From Streptomyces sp. R33 (GTDB lineage Bacteria > Actinomycetota > Actinomycetes > Streptomycetales > Streptomycetaceae), in contig NZ_CP165727.1 of assembly GCF_041200175.1 (NCBI RefSeq), positions 2,108,001 to 2,172,000 of the forward strand: a stretch of 64,000 bases of DNA, written 5' to 3'. This document shows, one piece after another, positions 8,270 to 16,875 of the stretch. Under the pieces are notes generated by a model, which did not search any database, had not been told where the DNA came from, and saw only the letters and a list, made by a program, of their open reading frames with translations. The position numbers were made by a program, and so were the translations under genes. Positions within the stretch are counted from its first letter, which is position 1. Each line of letters opens with the position of its first letter.

Positions 8270-8992
8270 ATGAGCAGCACCGCGCACCACCCCCCGACCG
8301 GCACCGGCGGCTGCGATCCCGGCGCGATCGACGAACTCGCCTGCGTCGCCGCGGGCATCCAGCGCCGGGCCGAGGTCACCCAGGAACACCTGCCCCAGCT
8401 GCGGGAGTTCCAGGAGAAGTTCAACAGCGCCCGGACCCAGTACACGACGGCCCGGCTGGCCGCGAAGACCGATCTGGACGAGGCGGCGGCGACGCTCGGC
8501 AAGGTCCGTGAGCAGATCCGCTGCCGGGTCACCCACGAGCAGCGCCACTGTCTGCAGCAGGCCGTCGACAAGGTCTTCGACGACATCCGCAGGTGCCAGG
8601 GCGGCTGGGGCTGCTGCGTGGACGACTGCGGGTGCGAGTTCGACGACACGGTCGGGCGGGACGACACGGTCGCGACGCTCTCGGCACGCATCGCCCGGTA
8701 CACGGCGGACACCCTGAAGGCCGCGGCCTGCTTCACCGCCCTGGACGGCGAGCTGACGGCGCTGCCCGAACGCGCCGCGAAGATCAGGACCGAGGCGGCC
8801 CAGCTGCTGGCGGACGTCTGCGACGCGGTCCTGGGCAAGGACGTCGTACGCCTCTACGCGCGCCTGCTGGTGCTGCTGCGCCGCATCACGGAGGCGTGGC
8901 GGGGCTTCGAGACGGTCTCCGAGTTCGTCGACTGCCTGTGCCGGGCGCTGCTGTGCGTGCTCAAGGGCTGGCAGGCGATCGCCGTACTGTAG
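8270..8992 (+). CDS. Cys-rich helical protein of unknown function beside the eCIS operon
   Basis: 240 residues up to a TAG stop. The start ATG has an AGGAGAG site 6 bp upstream. The protein is largely helical ('QLREFQEKFNSARTQYTTAR', 'LDEAAATLGKVREQIRC'), carries about 14 cysteines, and has the cluster CQGGWGCCVDDCGC near residues 110-123 and DCLCRALLC near the end. No signal peptide or clear membrane span is seen. The reading frame continues after the TAG for 60 more codons (see next entry), so the true product may be about 300 residues. Being divergent from the eCIS genes, it could be a cargo, chaperone or regulator; none of these is shown by the sequence. Confidence 0.7.
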   Translation: MSSTAHHPPTGTGGCDPGAIDELACVAAGIQRRAEVTQEHLPQLREFQEKFNSARTQYTTARLAAKTDLDEAAATLGKVREQIRCRVTHEQRHCLQQAVDKVFDDIRRCQGGWGCCVDDCGCEFDDTVGRDDTVATLSARIARYTADTLKAAACFTALDGELTALPERAAKIRTEAAQLLADVCDAVLGKDVVRLYARLLVLLRRITEAWRGFETVSEFVDCLCRALLCVLKGWQAIAVL

Positions 8993-9175
8993 GGCGCCCG
9001 CGCCGAGCTCGTCTGCAAGGAGGAGATGCGCAGGAAGGCGTGCGAGCGCAAGCAGAGGGAGACGGTCGAGGAGGTGATGGCGGAGTACGCGCGCCTGTGC
9101 CCCCCGTGCCCCGCGCACGCCGAGGAGGCCGAGGACGAGGACCCGGACGAGGACGGCACCGCCGACGCGGCGTGA
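8993..9175 (+). pseudogene. In-frame coding extension beyond the TAG of the Cys-rich gene
   Basis: Directly after the TAG at 8990-8992 the same frame stays open for 60 codons to a TGA at 9173-9175. Every one of the 60 codons ends in G or C, as expected for translated DNA in this genome. It encodes a charged helix (VCKEEMRRKACERKQ), a CPPCP motif and an acidic tail. No good start with a spaced ribosome site is present inside it: the ATGs at 9029 and 9077 each follow a GGAGG-type run by only about 2 bases. It therefore reads as the original C-terminus of the upstream protein, cut off by a nonsense change or joined by read-through. Confidence 0.55.
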
Positions 9176-9215
9176 TCCTCAGACCGGCTCCCCCTCCCGC
9201 GGCCTGCGGCTCGGG

Positions 9216-11210
9216 CTACTCCCAGTCGTCCCAGGGCGGGTCCGTCTCGTCGAAGTCGAAGGGCGGTTCCTCGTCGGCGTGCGGGGCTGCGGGCTCCGGC
9301 GCTGCCGCCCGGGGCGGGGGCGGGGACGACGGGGCCGCGGTGGCACCGCTCTCGGCCAGGGTGTCGAGGATCCCCTCGGCGTACTTGGCGAGCTTCGCCT
9401 CGCCCACGCCGCTGATCGTGCCCAGCTCCTCGGCGGTGGCGGGCAGCCGGGTCGCGATCTCCCGCAGCGTCGCGTCGTGGAAGACCACGTACGCCGGCAC
9501 GCCCTGCTCCTTCGCCGTCGCGCCCCGCCAGGCGCGCAGGGCCTCGAAGACCGGCACGGCCGCCGCCGGCAGGTCGACCGGGACCCGCCCGGCCTTCCCG
9601 GAGCCGGAGCCCGAGCCGGAGGACTTGCGGGACGCCGCGGCCGGCGCCGCCTCCTTGCGCATCGGCACGCTGCGGCGGCCGCCCAGCACCTCGCCGCTGG
9701 CGTCCGTGAGCACCAGCGTCCCGTAGTCCCCCTCGACCGCCAGCAGCCCCGAGGCCAGCAGCTGGCGTACGACACCGCGCCATTCCGCCGTGCTCATATC
9801 CGCCCCCACCCCGAAGACCGACAGGCCGTCGTGGTCGAACTGGATGACCTTGGCCGTCTTCTTGCCCTGGAGGATGTCGATGATCTGACCGGCACCGAAC
9901 TTCTGCCGGCGCTCCTTGGCCAGCCGCCACACCGTGGACAGCAGCTTCTGCGCCGCGACCGTGCCGTCCCAGGACTCGGCCGGCGTCAGGCACGTGTCGC
10001 AGTTCCCGCACGGCCCGGCCGCCGCCTGCCCGAAGTACGCCAGCAGCCGCACCCGGCGGCACTCGACCGTCTCGCAGAGCGCGAGCATCGCGTCGAGGTG
10101 CGCGGCCAGCGAGCGGCGGTGCGTCTCGTCTCCCTCGGAGCCCTCGATCATCTTGCGCTGCTGCACCACGTCCTGGAGGCCGTACGCGAGCCAGGCCGTG
10201 GCCGGCTCGCCGTCACGGCCGGCGCGGCCGGTCTCCTGGTAGTAGCCCTCGACCGACTTGGGCAGGTCCAGGTGGGCCACGAAGCGCACGTCCGGCTTGT
10301 CGATGCCCATGCCGAACGCGATCGTGGCCACCACCACGACGCCGTCCTCCCGCAGGAAGCGCGCCTGGTTCGCCGCGCGCGTACGGGCGTCCATGCCCGC
10401 GTGGTACGCGACCGCGTCGATGCCGTTCTCCACCAGGAACGCGGCCGTCTTCTCCACGGAGGCGCGCGAGAGGCAGTAGACGACCCCGGCGTCCCCGTCG
10501 TGCTCGGAGCGGATCAGCTCCAGCAGCTGCCGCGTCGGGTTGTTCTTGGGAGCGATCCGGTACTGGATGTTCGGCCGGTCGAAGCTGGCCACGAAGTGCC
10601 GGGCGTCCCCCTCCGCCAGGCCCAGCCGGGCCGCGATCTCGGCGTGCGTGGCCTCGGTCGCCGTCGCGGTCAGCGCGATCCGCGGCACCTTGGGCCAGCG
10701 CTCGTGCAGCATGGACAGCGCGAGGTAGTCGGGCCGGAAGTCGTGGCCCCACTGGGCGACGCAGTGCGCCTCGTCGATCGCGAAGAGGGACACCGTGCCC
10801 CGGTCGAGCAGCCGCTGCGTGCCCTCGGTCCGCAGCCGCTCGGGGGCCAGGTAGAGGAGGTCCAGCTCGCCGGCGAGGAAGGCCTGCTCGACGGCCTGCC
10901 GCTCGTACGGGTCCTGCGTCGAGTTGAGGAACCCTGCCCGCACCCCGAGGGCGGTCAGGGCGTCCACCTGGTCCTGCATGAGCGCGATCAGCGGCGAGAT
11001 CACCACGCCCGTACCGGCTCTGACCAGCGCCGGGATCTGGTAGCAGAGCGATTTGCCGCCGCCGGTCGGCATCAGCACCAGCGCGTCGCCACCACCGGCC
11101 ACGTGCTCGATGATCTGCTGCTGCTCACCGCGGAAGGAGTCGTATCCGAAGACGCGGTGCAGCACCTGCAGGGCATCGGGGGTCTCGGTGGGCGCGTCGA
11201 CAAGGCTCAT
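9216..11210 (-). CDS. recQ: ATP-dependent DNA helicase RecQ
   Basis: 664 residues with the complete RecQ plan. Motif I is PTGGGKS at about 48-54, followed by motif Ia '[17 protein letters not shown]', the DEAH box '[19 protein letters not shown]', motif III 'ALTATAT', and motif VI '[12 protein letters not shown]'. The zinc-binding RQC subdomain has cysteines in '[11 protein letters not shown]...PCGNCDTC', then a winged helix, and an HRDC domain near 555-625 ('[22 protein letters not shown]'). The 3'-5' helicase works in recombination and fork repair. A Ser/Gly spacer of about 25 residues precedes HRDC and an acidic tail ends the protein. It is monocistronic and 59 bp from the macro-domain gene. 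Confidence 0.96.
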   Translation of the reverse strand: MSLVDAPTETPDALQVLHRVFGYDSFRGEQQQIIEHVAGGGDALVLMPTGGGKSLCYQIPALVRAGTGVVISPLIALMQDQVDALTALGVRAGFLNSTQDPYERQAVEQAFLAGELDLLYLAPERLRTEGTQRLLDRGTVSLFAIDEAHCVAQWGHDFRPDYLALSMLHERWPKVPRIALTATATEATHAEIAARLGLAEGDARHFVASFDRPNIQYRIAPKNNPTRQLLELIRSEHDGDAGVVYCLSRASVEKTAAFLVENGIDAVAYHAGMDARTRAANQARFLREDGVVVVATIAFGMGIDKPDVRFVAHLDLPKSVEGYYQETGRAGRDGEPATAWLAYGLQDVVQQRKMIEGSEGDETHRRSLAAHLDAMLALCETVECRRVRLLAYFGQAAAGPCGNCDTCLTPAESWDGTVAAQKLLSTVWRLAKERRQKFGAGQIIDILQGKKTAKVIQFDHDGLSVFGVGADMSTAEWRGVVRQLLASGLLAVEGDYGTLVLTDASGEVLGGRRSVPMRKEAAPAAASRKSSGSGSGSGKAGRVPVDLPAAAVPVFEALRAWRGATAKEQGVPAYVVFHDATLREIATRLPATAEELGTISGVGEAKLAKYAEGILDTLAESGATAAPSSPPPPRAAAPEPAAPHADEEPPFDFDETDPPWDDWE

Positions 11211-11269
11211 CCCAGAAGCCTAGCGACCTCCACCGACACCCCCGGCCACTTCCGCCGGAGGAAGCCCGC

Positions 11270-11782
11270 CTACCCCAGGGCCGCCTCGAAAGTCGCGTAC
11301 GCCTTCTCGTCGAAGAGGACGAAGCGGACCTCCTCCACGGGCGGCGCCGCGGCTGCGCGGGCCGTTTCCACTGCGATCCGGGCGCCGTCGTCCATCGGCC
11401 AGCCGAAGATGCCGGTCGAGATCGCCGGGAAGGCGACCGTACGGGCGCCCAGCTCGGCCGCGACCCGCAGGGACTCGCGGTAGCAGGAGACCAGCAGCTC
11501 CGAGCGGTCCTCCTCCCGGGACCAGACCGGGCCCACCGTGTGGATCACCCAGTCGGCCGGGAGCCGGCCCGCCGTCGTGGCCACGGCCCGGCCCGTCGGG
11601 AGGCCCTTGCCGTACTGGGAGGCGCGCAGCGCCCGGCACGCGTCCAGGATCTCCGGGCCGCCACGCCGGTGGATGGCGCCGTCCACGCCCCCGCCGCCGA
11701 GCAACGAGGAGTTCGCCGCGTTGACGATCGCGTCCGCGTGCTCGGCGGTGATGTCGCCCTGGACGAGGGTGATGCGCACCAT
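11270..11782 (-). CDS. Macro-domain O-acetyl-ADP-ribose deacetylase
   Basis: 170 residues, one compact macro domain. The ligand loops are visible: 'LVQGDITAEHADAIVNAANSSL', the glycine-rich 'LGGGGVDGAIHRRGG' near residue 30-42, and 'FPAISTGIFGWPMD'. Family members remove ADP-ribose or acetyl groups from ADP-ribosylated substrates or O-acetyl-ADP-ribose. The ATG at 11782 shares one base with the TGA of the FAD oxidoreductase (TGATG), so the two genes are translationally coupled. The link between the two activities is not obvious. Confidence 0.92.
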   Translation of the reverse strand: MVRITLVQGDITAEHADAIVNAANSSLLGGGGVDGAIHRRGGPEILDACRALRASQYGKGLPTGRAVATTAGRLPADWVIHTVGPVWSREEDRSELLVSCYRESLRVAAELGARTVAFPAISTGIFGWPMDDGARIAVETARAAAAPPVEEVRFVLFDEKAYATFEAALG

Positions 11783-13200
11783 CAGGAGGCCTTTCGCAGG
11801 TGGCGCCACACCGCCTTGGCCGCGTTGTGCCCGGACATGCCGTGCACGCCGGGGCCGGGCGGGGTCGCCGAGGAGCAGAGGAAGACGGCCGGGTGGGCCG
11901 TCGTGTACGGGAACAGGGACAGCTTGGGCCGCAGCAGCAGCTGGATCCCGGAGGCGGCGCCGCAGGCGATGTCTCCGCCGATGTAGTTGGGGTTGCGGGC
12001 GGCCAGTTCCGGCGGGCCGGCGGTGGCGCGGGCCAGCACCAGGTCGCGGAAGCCGGGGGCGAAGCGCTCGATCTGGCGCTCCACGGCGTCGGTGAGGTTG
12101 CCGCCCCAGCCCGCGGGGACGTGCCCGTACGCCCAGAACACGTGCTTGCCCTCGGGCGCCCGGCCGGGGTCGGCCAGGCTGGGCTGGGCGGTGATCAGGA
12201 AGGGGTTGCGGGGGGCGCGCCCGCCCGTGGCGAGCTGGAGGGCGGCGTCGATGTCGCGGGCGCGCGGGCCGATCTGGACGGTGCCGGCCCGGCGCGGCGC
12301 CTCGGCGGTCCAGGGCACGGGCCCGGACAGGGCGTAGTCGATCTTGAAGACGCCGGCGCCGTACCGGTAGCCGTCGTACACGCGCCCCAGCCGGGCGATC
12401 CGGGCGAGCGCGGTCGGCGAGGTGTCGAAGACGTACGCCCGGGCCGGCGGCAGGTCGTCGAGGCGTTTGACCTCGAAGCCGGTGTGGATCGTGCCGCCGA
12501 GGTCGCGCAGGTATCCGGCGAGGGCGTCCGGGACCGCCTGCGAGCCGCCGCGCGGCATCGGCCAGCCGTTGGCGTGTGCGGCCAGGGCGAAGACCAGGCC
12601 GACGGCGCTCGTGGCGATCCCGCCCAGCGGGGCGATGACGTGCGCGACGAGCCCGGCGAGCAGCGCCCGCGCCCGCTCGTCCTGGAAGCGGTTCAGCAGC
12701 CAGGTGGAGGGCGGCAGTCCGGCGAGCCCGAAGCGGGCCAGGGTGACGGGGTCCCGGGGCAGGGCGGTCGAGGGCAGGGACATGAAGTCCCGGGCGAGGG
12801 TGTCCCACTTGCCGAGGAACGGCTGCACCAGCCGCCGGTACGTGCCCGCATCGCGCGGCCCGAAGGAGGCCGCCGTCTCGGAGACGGAGCGGGAGAGCAC
12901 GGCTGCCGTGCCGTCGTCGAACGGGTGCGCCATGGGCAGCGGGGCGTGCAGCCACTCCAGGCCGTACCGCTTCAGCGGCATGGTGGCGAACACCGGCGAG
13001 CCGATGCCGAGCGGGTGCACGGCCGAGCAGGGGTCGTGCCGGAAGCCCGGGAGGGTGAGCTCCTCGGTACGGGCCCCGCCGCCGACCGTCTCCGCGGCCT
13101 CGAACACGGCCACCGAGAAGCCGCGCCGGGCCAGCTCGACGGCGGCCGTCAGCCCGTTGGGCCCCGCCCCCACCACGACCGCATCGAGAATCGACGGCAC
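11782..13200 (-). CDS. FAD-dependent phytoene desaturase-like oxidoreductase
   Basis: 472 residues from a GTG at 13200 with an AAGGAG site 8 bases upstream. The N-terminal Rossmann motif '[22 protein letters not shown]' binds FAD, followed by '[17 protein letters not shown]'. The C-terminal part has '[20 protein letters not shown]' and '[25 protein letters not shown]', the typical ending of the CrtI/PYROXD2-like family of NAD(P)/FAD oxidoreductases in actinomycetes. No carotenoid genes are near, so a carotenoid substrate is not supported. It is the first gene of a two-gene operon with the macro-domain protein. Confidence 0.88.
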   Translation of the reverse strand: MPSILDAVVVGAGPNGLTAAVELARRGFSVAVFEAAETVGGGARTEELTLPGFRHDPCSAVHPLGIGSPVFATMPLKRYGLEWLHAPLPMAHPFDDGTAAVLSRSVSETAASFGPRDAGTYRRLVQPFLGKWDTLARDFMSLPSTALPRDPVTLARFGLAGLPPSTWLLNRFQDERARALLAGLVAHVIAPLGGIATSAVGLVFALAAHANGWPMPRGGSQAVPDALAGYLRDLGGTIHTGFEVKRLDDLPPARAYVFDTSPTALARIARLGRVYDGYRYGAGVFKIDYALSGPVPWTAEAPRRAGTVQIGPRARDIDAALQLATGGRAPRNPFLITAQPSLADPGRAPEGKHVFWAYGHVPAGWGGNLTDAVERQIERFAPGFRDLVLARATAGPPELAARNPNYIGGDIACGAASGIQLLLRPKLSLFPYTTAHPAVFLCSSATPPGPGVHGMSGHNAAKAVWRHLRKAS

Positions 13201-13288
13201 CTTGAGACTCCTTCGTCCGGCGGCGGCTGCGCCTCCAGGATATTCGGCCCGTCCACCAGGGCCCCGGCCGCGGCCCGGTCGGACCGTG

Positions 13289-14113
13289 CTACGCCCCGCG
13301 CAGCAGGTCGCGGATCCGTGCGGTCGTGGCCTCGTCGCGCCCCACGGCGAACGGCAGCTCGTTGTCCCGGTCCACCCGGAAGGGGACCCCGGCGACGGTG
13401 CTCTGCGCGCCGCCCGCCTCGGCGACCAGCAACAGGCCGGCCGCGTGGTCCCACGCCGAGGGCCAGGTGAAGGCGAGGCCGTCCATCTCGCCGCGGGCCA
13501 CCTTCAGGTACTCCAGACCGGCGGAGCCGCAGGGCCGGGCGGCGACCCCGGGCACGTCGAGGCGGGCCAGGGTCCGCTTGTCCTGGTCGGAGGTGTACAG
13601 CGGGTGGGCCATGGCGACGCGCAGCGCGGCGCCCGGCTCCGGCGAACCGCTGTGGATCCGCTCGCCGTTGACGTACGCGCCCTGCCCGCGCACGGCGGTC
13701 GCCAGCTCGTCCAGCGCCGGGGCGAAGGTCCAGGAGGCGAGGATCTCCCCGCGGTGGGCCAGGGCCACCAGGGTGCAGAAGGCCGGGTCGCCGGCGACGA
13801 ACTGCCGGGTGCCGTCGACGGGGTCGACGATCCAGACCGGCGCGTCGGCGCGCAGCGCCCCGTACACGGTCGGGTCGGCGTGCACGGCCTCCTCGCCGAC
13901 CACGGCGGAGCCGGGCAGCAGGTGCGTCAGCGAGGCCGTGAGGTGCTCCTCGGCCTTGCGGTCGGCGACGGTCACCAGGTCGTGCGGACCGCTCTTCTGG
14001 TCCACCTCGTGCTCGGCGAGCTGCCGGAATCTCGGCATGATCTCGACCGCCGCCGCCTTGCGGACCGCTTCTTCCACTGCGGACAGGTCTTGGGCCAGGA
14101 ACTCTTCGATCAT
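13289..14113 (-). CDS. Inositol monophosphatase-family phosphatase
   Basis: 274 residues. The metal site is complete: '[12 protein letters not shown]', '[10 protein letters not shown]' (Glu), the hallmark '[19 protein letters not shown]' near 88-106, and the C-terminal '[17 protein letters not shown]'. Members dephosphorylate inositol phosphate, histidinol phosphate or 3'-phosphoadenosine 5'-phosphate using Mg2+; the sequence alone does not decide the substrate. The ATG at 14113 was chosen because it begins the conserved helix [17 protein letters not shown]. The 88-bp gap to the FAD oxidoreductase gene gives no sign of coupling. Confidence 0.9.
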   Translation of the reverse strand: MIEEFLAQDLSAVEEAVRKAAAVEIMPRFRQLAEHEVDQKSGPHDLVTVADRKAEEHLTASLTHLLPGSAVVGEEAVHADPTVYGALRADAPVWIVDPVDGTRQFVAGDPAFCTLVALAHRGEILASWTFAPALDELATAVRGQGAYVNGERIHSGSPEPGAALRVAMAHPLYTSDQDKRTLARLDVPGVAARPCGSAGLEYLKVARGEMDGLAFTWPSAWDHAAGLLLVAEAGGAQSTVAGVPFRVDRDNELPFAVGRDEATTARIRDLLRGA

Positions 14114-14215
14114 GCCCCCATCACACCACGCCCGGCTGACAAACCCCACCGACAATCGGCGTCCGCCGGCTGGACTCCAGGTGGACTCGGGGTGCCACGG
14201 GCAAGGGGCGGGGCG

Positions 14216-15715
14216 TCAGCGGTCGGGGTGTTCCCTGGGCATGAGGGCCGTGTACAGGAGGAGGGACGAGGCCACGCCCACCGCCCAGCCGTAGTCCGCG
14301 AGCGGCTTCAGGAGGGGGATCAGGCCTTCCTCGGGGAAGGGTCCCTTGCCGGGGGCGGAGTGGGAACCGCCGATGGCCAGCACCCCGCCGACCGCGAAGG
14401 CCGCCAGCGCCCGGAAGTTCCAGCCGCCCGTGTACCAGTACGGGCCGCCCTCCCGGTACAGGTCGGGCAGCGCGAGCCGGGTGCGCCGCACGATCCAGTA
14501 GTCCGCGATGAGGATGCCGGCGACCGTGCCGAGCAGGCCGCCGACCAGGCCGAGCCAGGTGAAGATGTACAGCTCGGGGGTGGAGGTCAGCTTCCACGGC
14601 ATGATCAGTACGCCGACCACGCCCGTGATCAGCGCACCCCTGCGGAAGTTGATCACGCGGGGGGCCAGGTTGGCCAGGTCGTACGCCGGGGAGACGACGT
14701 TGGCCGCGATGTTCACCGAGATCGTCGCCACGAGCACCGTGACCAGGGCGTACAGCAGCCCGAAGGTGCTGTCCGCCTTGGCGACCAGCTCCACCGGGTC
14801 CCAGATCGGGGTCCCGTACACCGCCTCCGAGCCGGAGGTGACGAATACCGACAGCAGTGCGAAGAGGGTCATCGTCGTCGGCAGCCCCAGCGTCTGTCCG
14901 AGGATCTGGGAGCGCTGGCCGGCACCGAAGCGGGTGAAGTCCGGGATGTTGAGCGAGAGCGTGGACCAGAAGGCGATCATCCCCATCAGCGACGGGAAGA
15001 AGACCGGCCAGAAGTCCTCGCCCCAGCCGAGCTTGGACGGCTGGTCGAGCAGCTCGCCGAACCCGCCCGCCTTCACACCGATCCACACCAGCAGCACGAG
15101 CGCGCCGACGATGACGAAGGGCGCGGCCCAGTTCTCGAAGCGCCGCAGGGTCTCCATCCCGCGGTAGATGATCGCGAGTTCGAGGGCCCAGAAGAGGATG
15201 AAGCACAGCCACAGCGGCCAGGGCTGCCCGGCGATCTTCTCCGCCTCCGACCAGCCCCCGAAGATCTCGCCGAGCAGGACGTAGATCCCCGACCCGCCGA
15301 TCCAGGTCTGGATCCCGAACCAGGCGCAGGCCACGGCGGCCCGGATCAGCGCGGCCAGATTGGCCCCGCGCACCCCGAACGAGGCCCGGGCCAGCACCGG
15401 GAACGGGATCCCGTACTTGGGGCCGGCGTGCCCGGTCAGCAGCATCGGGACCAGCACGATGAGGTTGGCCAGCGCGATGGTGAAGACGGCCTGCTTCCAG
15501 TCCATCCCCAGGGCCACCAGCCCGGAGGCGAGCAGCCAGGAGGGGATGTTGTGCGCCATGCCGACCCACAGGGCCGTGAAGTTGTACGTCGTCCAGCGCC
15601 TGGCCTCGACGGGTACGGGCAGCAGGTCGGGATTGGCGAAGCGGCCGTCGGAGGGGACCTCGCCGGGAGCGAGCTCGACGCGGTCCGCGGTGTCGCCGCT
15701 CGTGTGGTCCGGCAT
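14216..15715 (-). CDS. NCS1-family nucleobase/hydantoin/allantoin permease
   Basis: 499 residues from ATG 15715, with an AAGGGG site 9 bases upstream. The protein has about 12 membrane spans and the NCS1 start region 'RWTTYNFTALWVGMAHNIPSWLLASGL'. Further signatures are 'RASFGVRGANLAALIRAAVACAWFGIQTWIGG' and 'SLSLNIPDFTRFGAGQ', typical of cation symporters for uracil, cytosine, allantoin or hydantoins. A longer start at ATG 15778 is open, but that ATG lies inside a relic of another gene (see 15759-15803), so I prefer the inner start. The hydantoinase operon and allantoin genes in this window make a hydantoin, dihydropyrimidine or allantoin substrate plausible. Confidence 0.92.
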   Translation of the reverse strand: MPDHTSGDTADRVELAPGEVPSDGRFANPDLLPVPVEARRWTTYNFTALWVGMAHNIPSWLLASGLVALGMDWKQAVFTIALANLIVLVPMLLTGHAGPKYGIPFPVLARASFGVRGANLAALIRAAVACAWFGIQTWIGGSGIYVLLGEIFGGWSEAEKIAGQPWPLWLCFILFWALELAIIYRGMETLRRFENWAAPFVIVGALVLLVWIGVKAGGFGELLDQPSKLGWGEDFWPVFFPSLMGMIAFWSTLSLNIPDFTRFGAGQRSQILGQTLGLPTTMTLFALLSVFVTSGSEAVYGTPIWDPVELVAKADSTFGLLYALVTVLVATISVNIAANVVSPAYDLANLAPRVINFRRGALITGVVGVLIMPWKLTSTPELYIFTWLGLVGGLLGTVAGILIADYWIVRRTRLALPDLYREGGPYWYTGGWNFRALAAFAVGGVLAIGGSHSAPGKGPFPEEGLIPLLKPLADYGWAVGVASSLLLYTALMPREHPDR

Positions 15716-15758
15716 GTGCGCACGCCCCTTCAGGTCGGTGGGGATCCGGGTCACGCGC

Positions 15759-15803
15759 CCCGCGGTGGCTGTAGTCATACCCCCTGCGGGGCTTGATGTA
15801 TTC
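15759..15803 (-). pseudogene. Relic of an F420-dependent LLM oxidoreductase gene
   Basis: On the minus strand this stretch encodes EYIKPRRGYDYSHRG. The intact LLM oxidoreductase at 21184-22185 encodes EYIKARQGYDYSHHG at 21391-21435. By direct comparison 12 of 15 residues and 37 of 45 bases agree, in the same strand and reading phase. No other part of the gene is recognisable on either side, apart from a weak 'HS' match just upstream. It overlaps the longer possible start of the NCS1 permease. It is best explained as the leftover of a duplicated or deleted LLM gene. Confidence 0.6.
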
Positions 15804-15940
15804 GGGCCCGTGCGCCCTCGAGTGTGGCCCATGCGGGTCCACCTGCCGCGTTTTGGCACGCCGCTCTCGTCGAGGACGCAGCGCACGGAGGTGATCGTGA
15901 CCGGACGGGACGCGGCGCGCGCCGCTCGGGCGGCGGGCTC

Positions 15941-15973
15941 GCCGGGGCCGGACCTTGCCCGGCCGGCCCCGGC
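15941..15973. terminator. Terminator hairpin after the BacA/ATP-grasp operon
   Basis: GCCGGGGCCGG (15941-15951) and CCGGCCCCGGC (15963-15973) form a perfect 11-bp stem with an 11-base loop. It lies 5 bases past the stop of the class IV aminotransferase on the minus strand, so it is well placed to end that operon. There is no U-tract, which is common in Streptomyces. Confidence 0.75.
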
Positions 15974-15978
15974 AGCAC

Positions 15979-16875
15979 TCAGCGCAGAGCGGCGGCCCGG
16001 CCGGCCGAGTGGACCAGCTCGGTGTACGCCTCCATCAGGGCGGTCGTCGTCCTGCCCACCCGGTACTCGTGCGCGTCGATCGACCGGACGGGCTGCACCT
16101 CGTAGGCCGTGCCGGTGAGGAAGCACTCGTCGAACCCGCCCAGCTCCTCGGGCCGGACATGACGTTCGACGACGCGGATTCCGGCCTCGCGCGCGAGATC
16201 GAGCACGGTCGCCCGGGTGATGCCCGCGAGGAAGCAGTCCGCGGTGGGGGTGTGCAGCTCGTCCCCCGCCACGAGGAAGAGGTTGGCTCCCGTGGCCTCC
16301 GCGACGAGTCCCCGGTAGTCCAGGAGCAGCGCGTCGTCGAAGCCGGCGGCGTCGGCGGCGTCCCGTGCCAGGGTGCAGATGTTGTACAGGGAGGCCGCTT
16401 TGGCCCGGACGGGCGCGGTGTCCGGCGCCGGGCGCCGCCAGCGCGAGGTCCCCAGCCGGATGCCGCTGTTCCTGGCCCCGGCGGAGAAGACGTGCGGCCA
16501 CTCCCACGTGGCGATCGCGACATGGACGGAGGTGCCCGCACCGGCCACGCTGATCTGCTCGCTGCCCCGCCATGCCACCGGCCGGACGTAGCCGTCGCCG
16601 ATGCCCTGCCGGGCGACGAGTTCGAGCGTCGCCTCGTCCAGCTCGGCGACGGAGAAGGGGATGTCGAAGCCCAGTTCACGCGCCGAGTCGTGCAGCCGCT
16701 GCGAGTGCTCGGTCAGTTTGAAGACGTGACCGTCGTAGACGCGTTCTCCTTCGAAGACACCGCCGCCGTAGTGGAGACCGTGGCTGAGCACGTGCAGGCG
16801 GGCGTCCCGCCAGGGGACGAACCGGCCGTCCAGCCAGATGTGACCGTCACGGTCGTCGAGAGCCGGAGCGCTCAC
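15979..16875 (-). CDS. Class IV (BCAT/D-amino-acid-type) aminotransferase
   Basis: 298 residues with the fold-type IV PLP pattern: 'HGLHYGGGVFEGERVYDG' near 33-50, the catalytic lysine in 'APVRAKAASLYNICTLARDAADAAGFDDALLLD', 'VAEATGANLFLV', and 'AGITRATVLDLAREAGI'. Length fits branched-chain aminotransferases (about 300). It is the last gene of a coupled operon; its ATG overlaps the ATP-grasp stop by 4 bp. In that setting it probably aminates a 2-oxo acid made by the upstream enzymes, such as a prephenate-derived keto acid, rather than serving in leucine/valine synthesis. The substrate is inferred from context. Confidence 0.9.
   Translation of the reverse strand: MSAPALDDRDGHIWLDGRFVPWRDARLHVLSHGLHYGGGVFEGERVYDGHVFKLTEHSQRLHDSARELGFDIPFSVAELDEATLELVARQGIGDGYVRPVAWRGSEQISVAGAGTSVHVAIATWEWPHVFSAGARNSGIRLGTSRWRRPAPDTAPVRAKAASLYNICTLARDAADAAGFDDALLLDYRGLVAEATGANLFLVAGDELHTPTADCFLAGITRATVLDLAREAGIRVVERHVRPEELGGFDECFLTGTAYEVQPVRSIDAHEYRVGRTTTALMEAYTELVHSAGRAAALR

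Noticed and set aside
15778..15980. A plus-strand gene in the gap between the permease and the aminotransferase (for example 15824-16105)
   Set aside because: No ribosome site and no recognisable protein; the frame runs into the antisense of the aminotransferase. The gap is explained by a terminator, the permease leader and the LLM relic.
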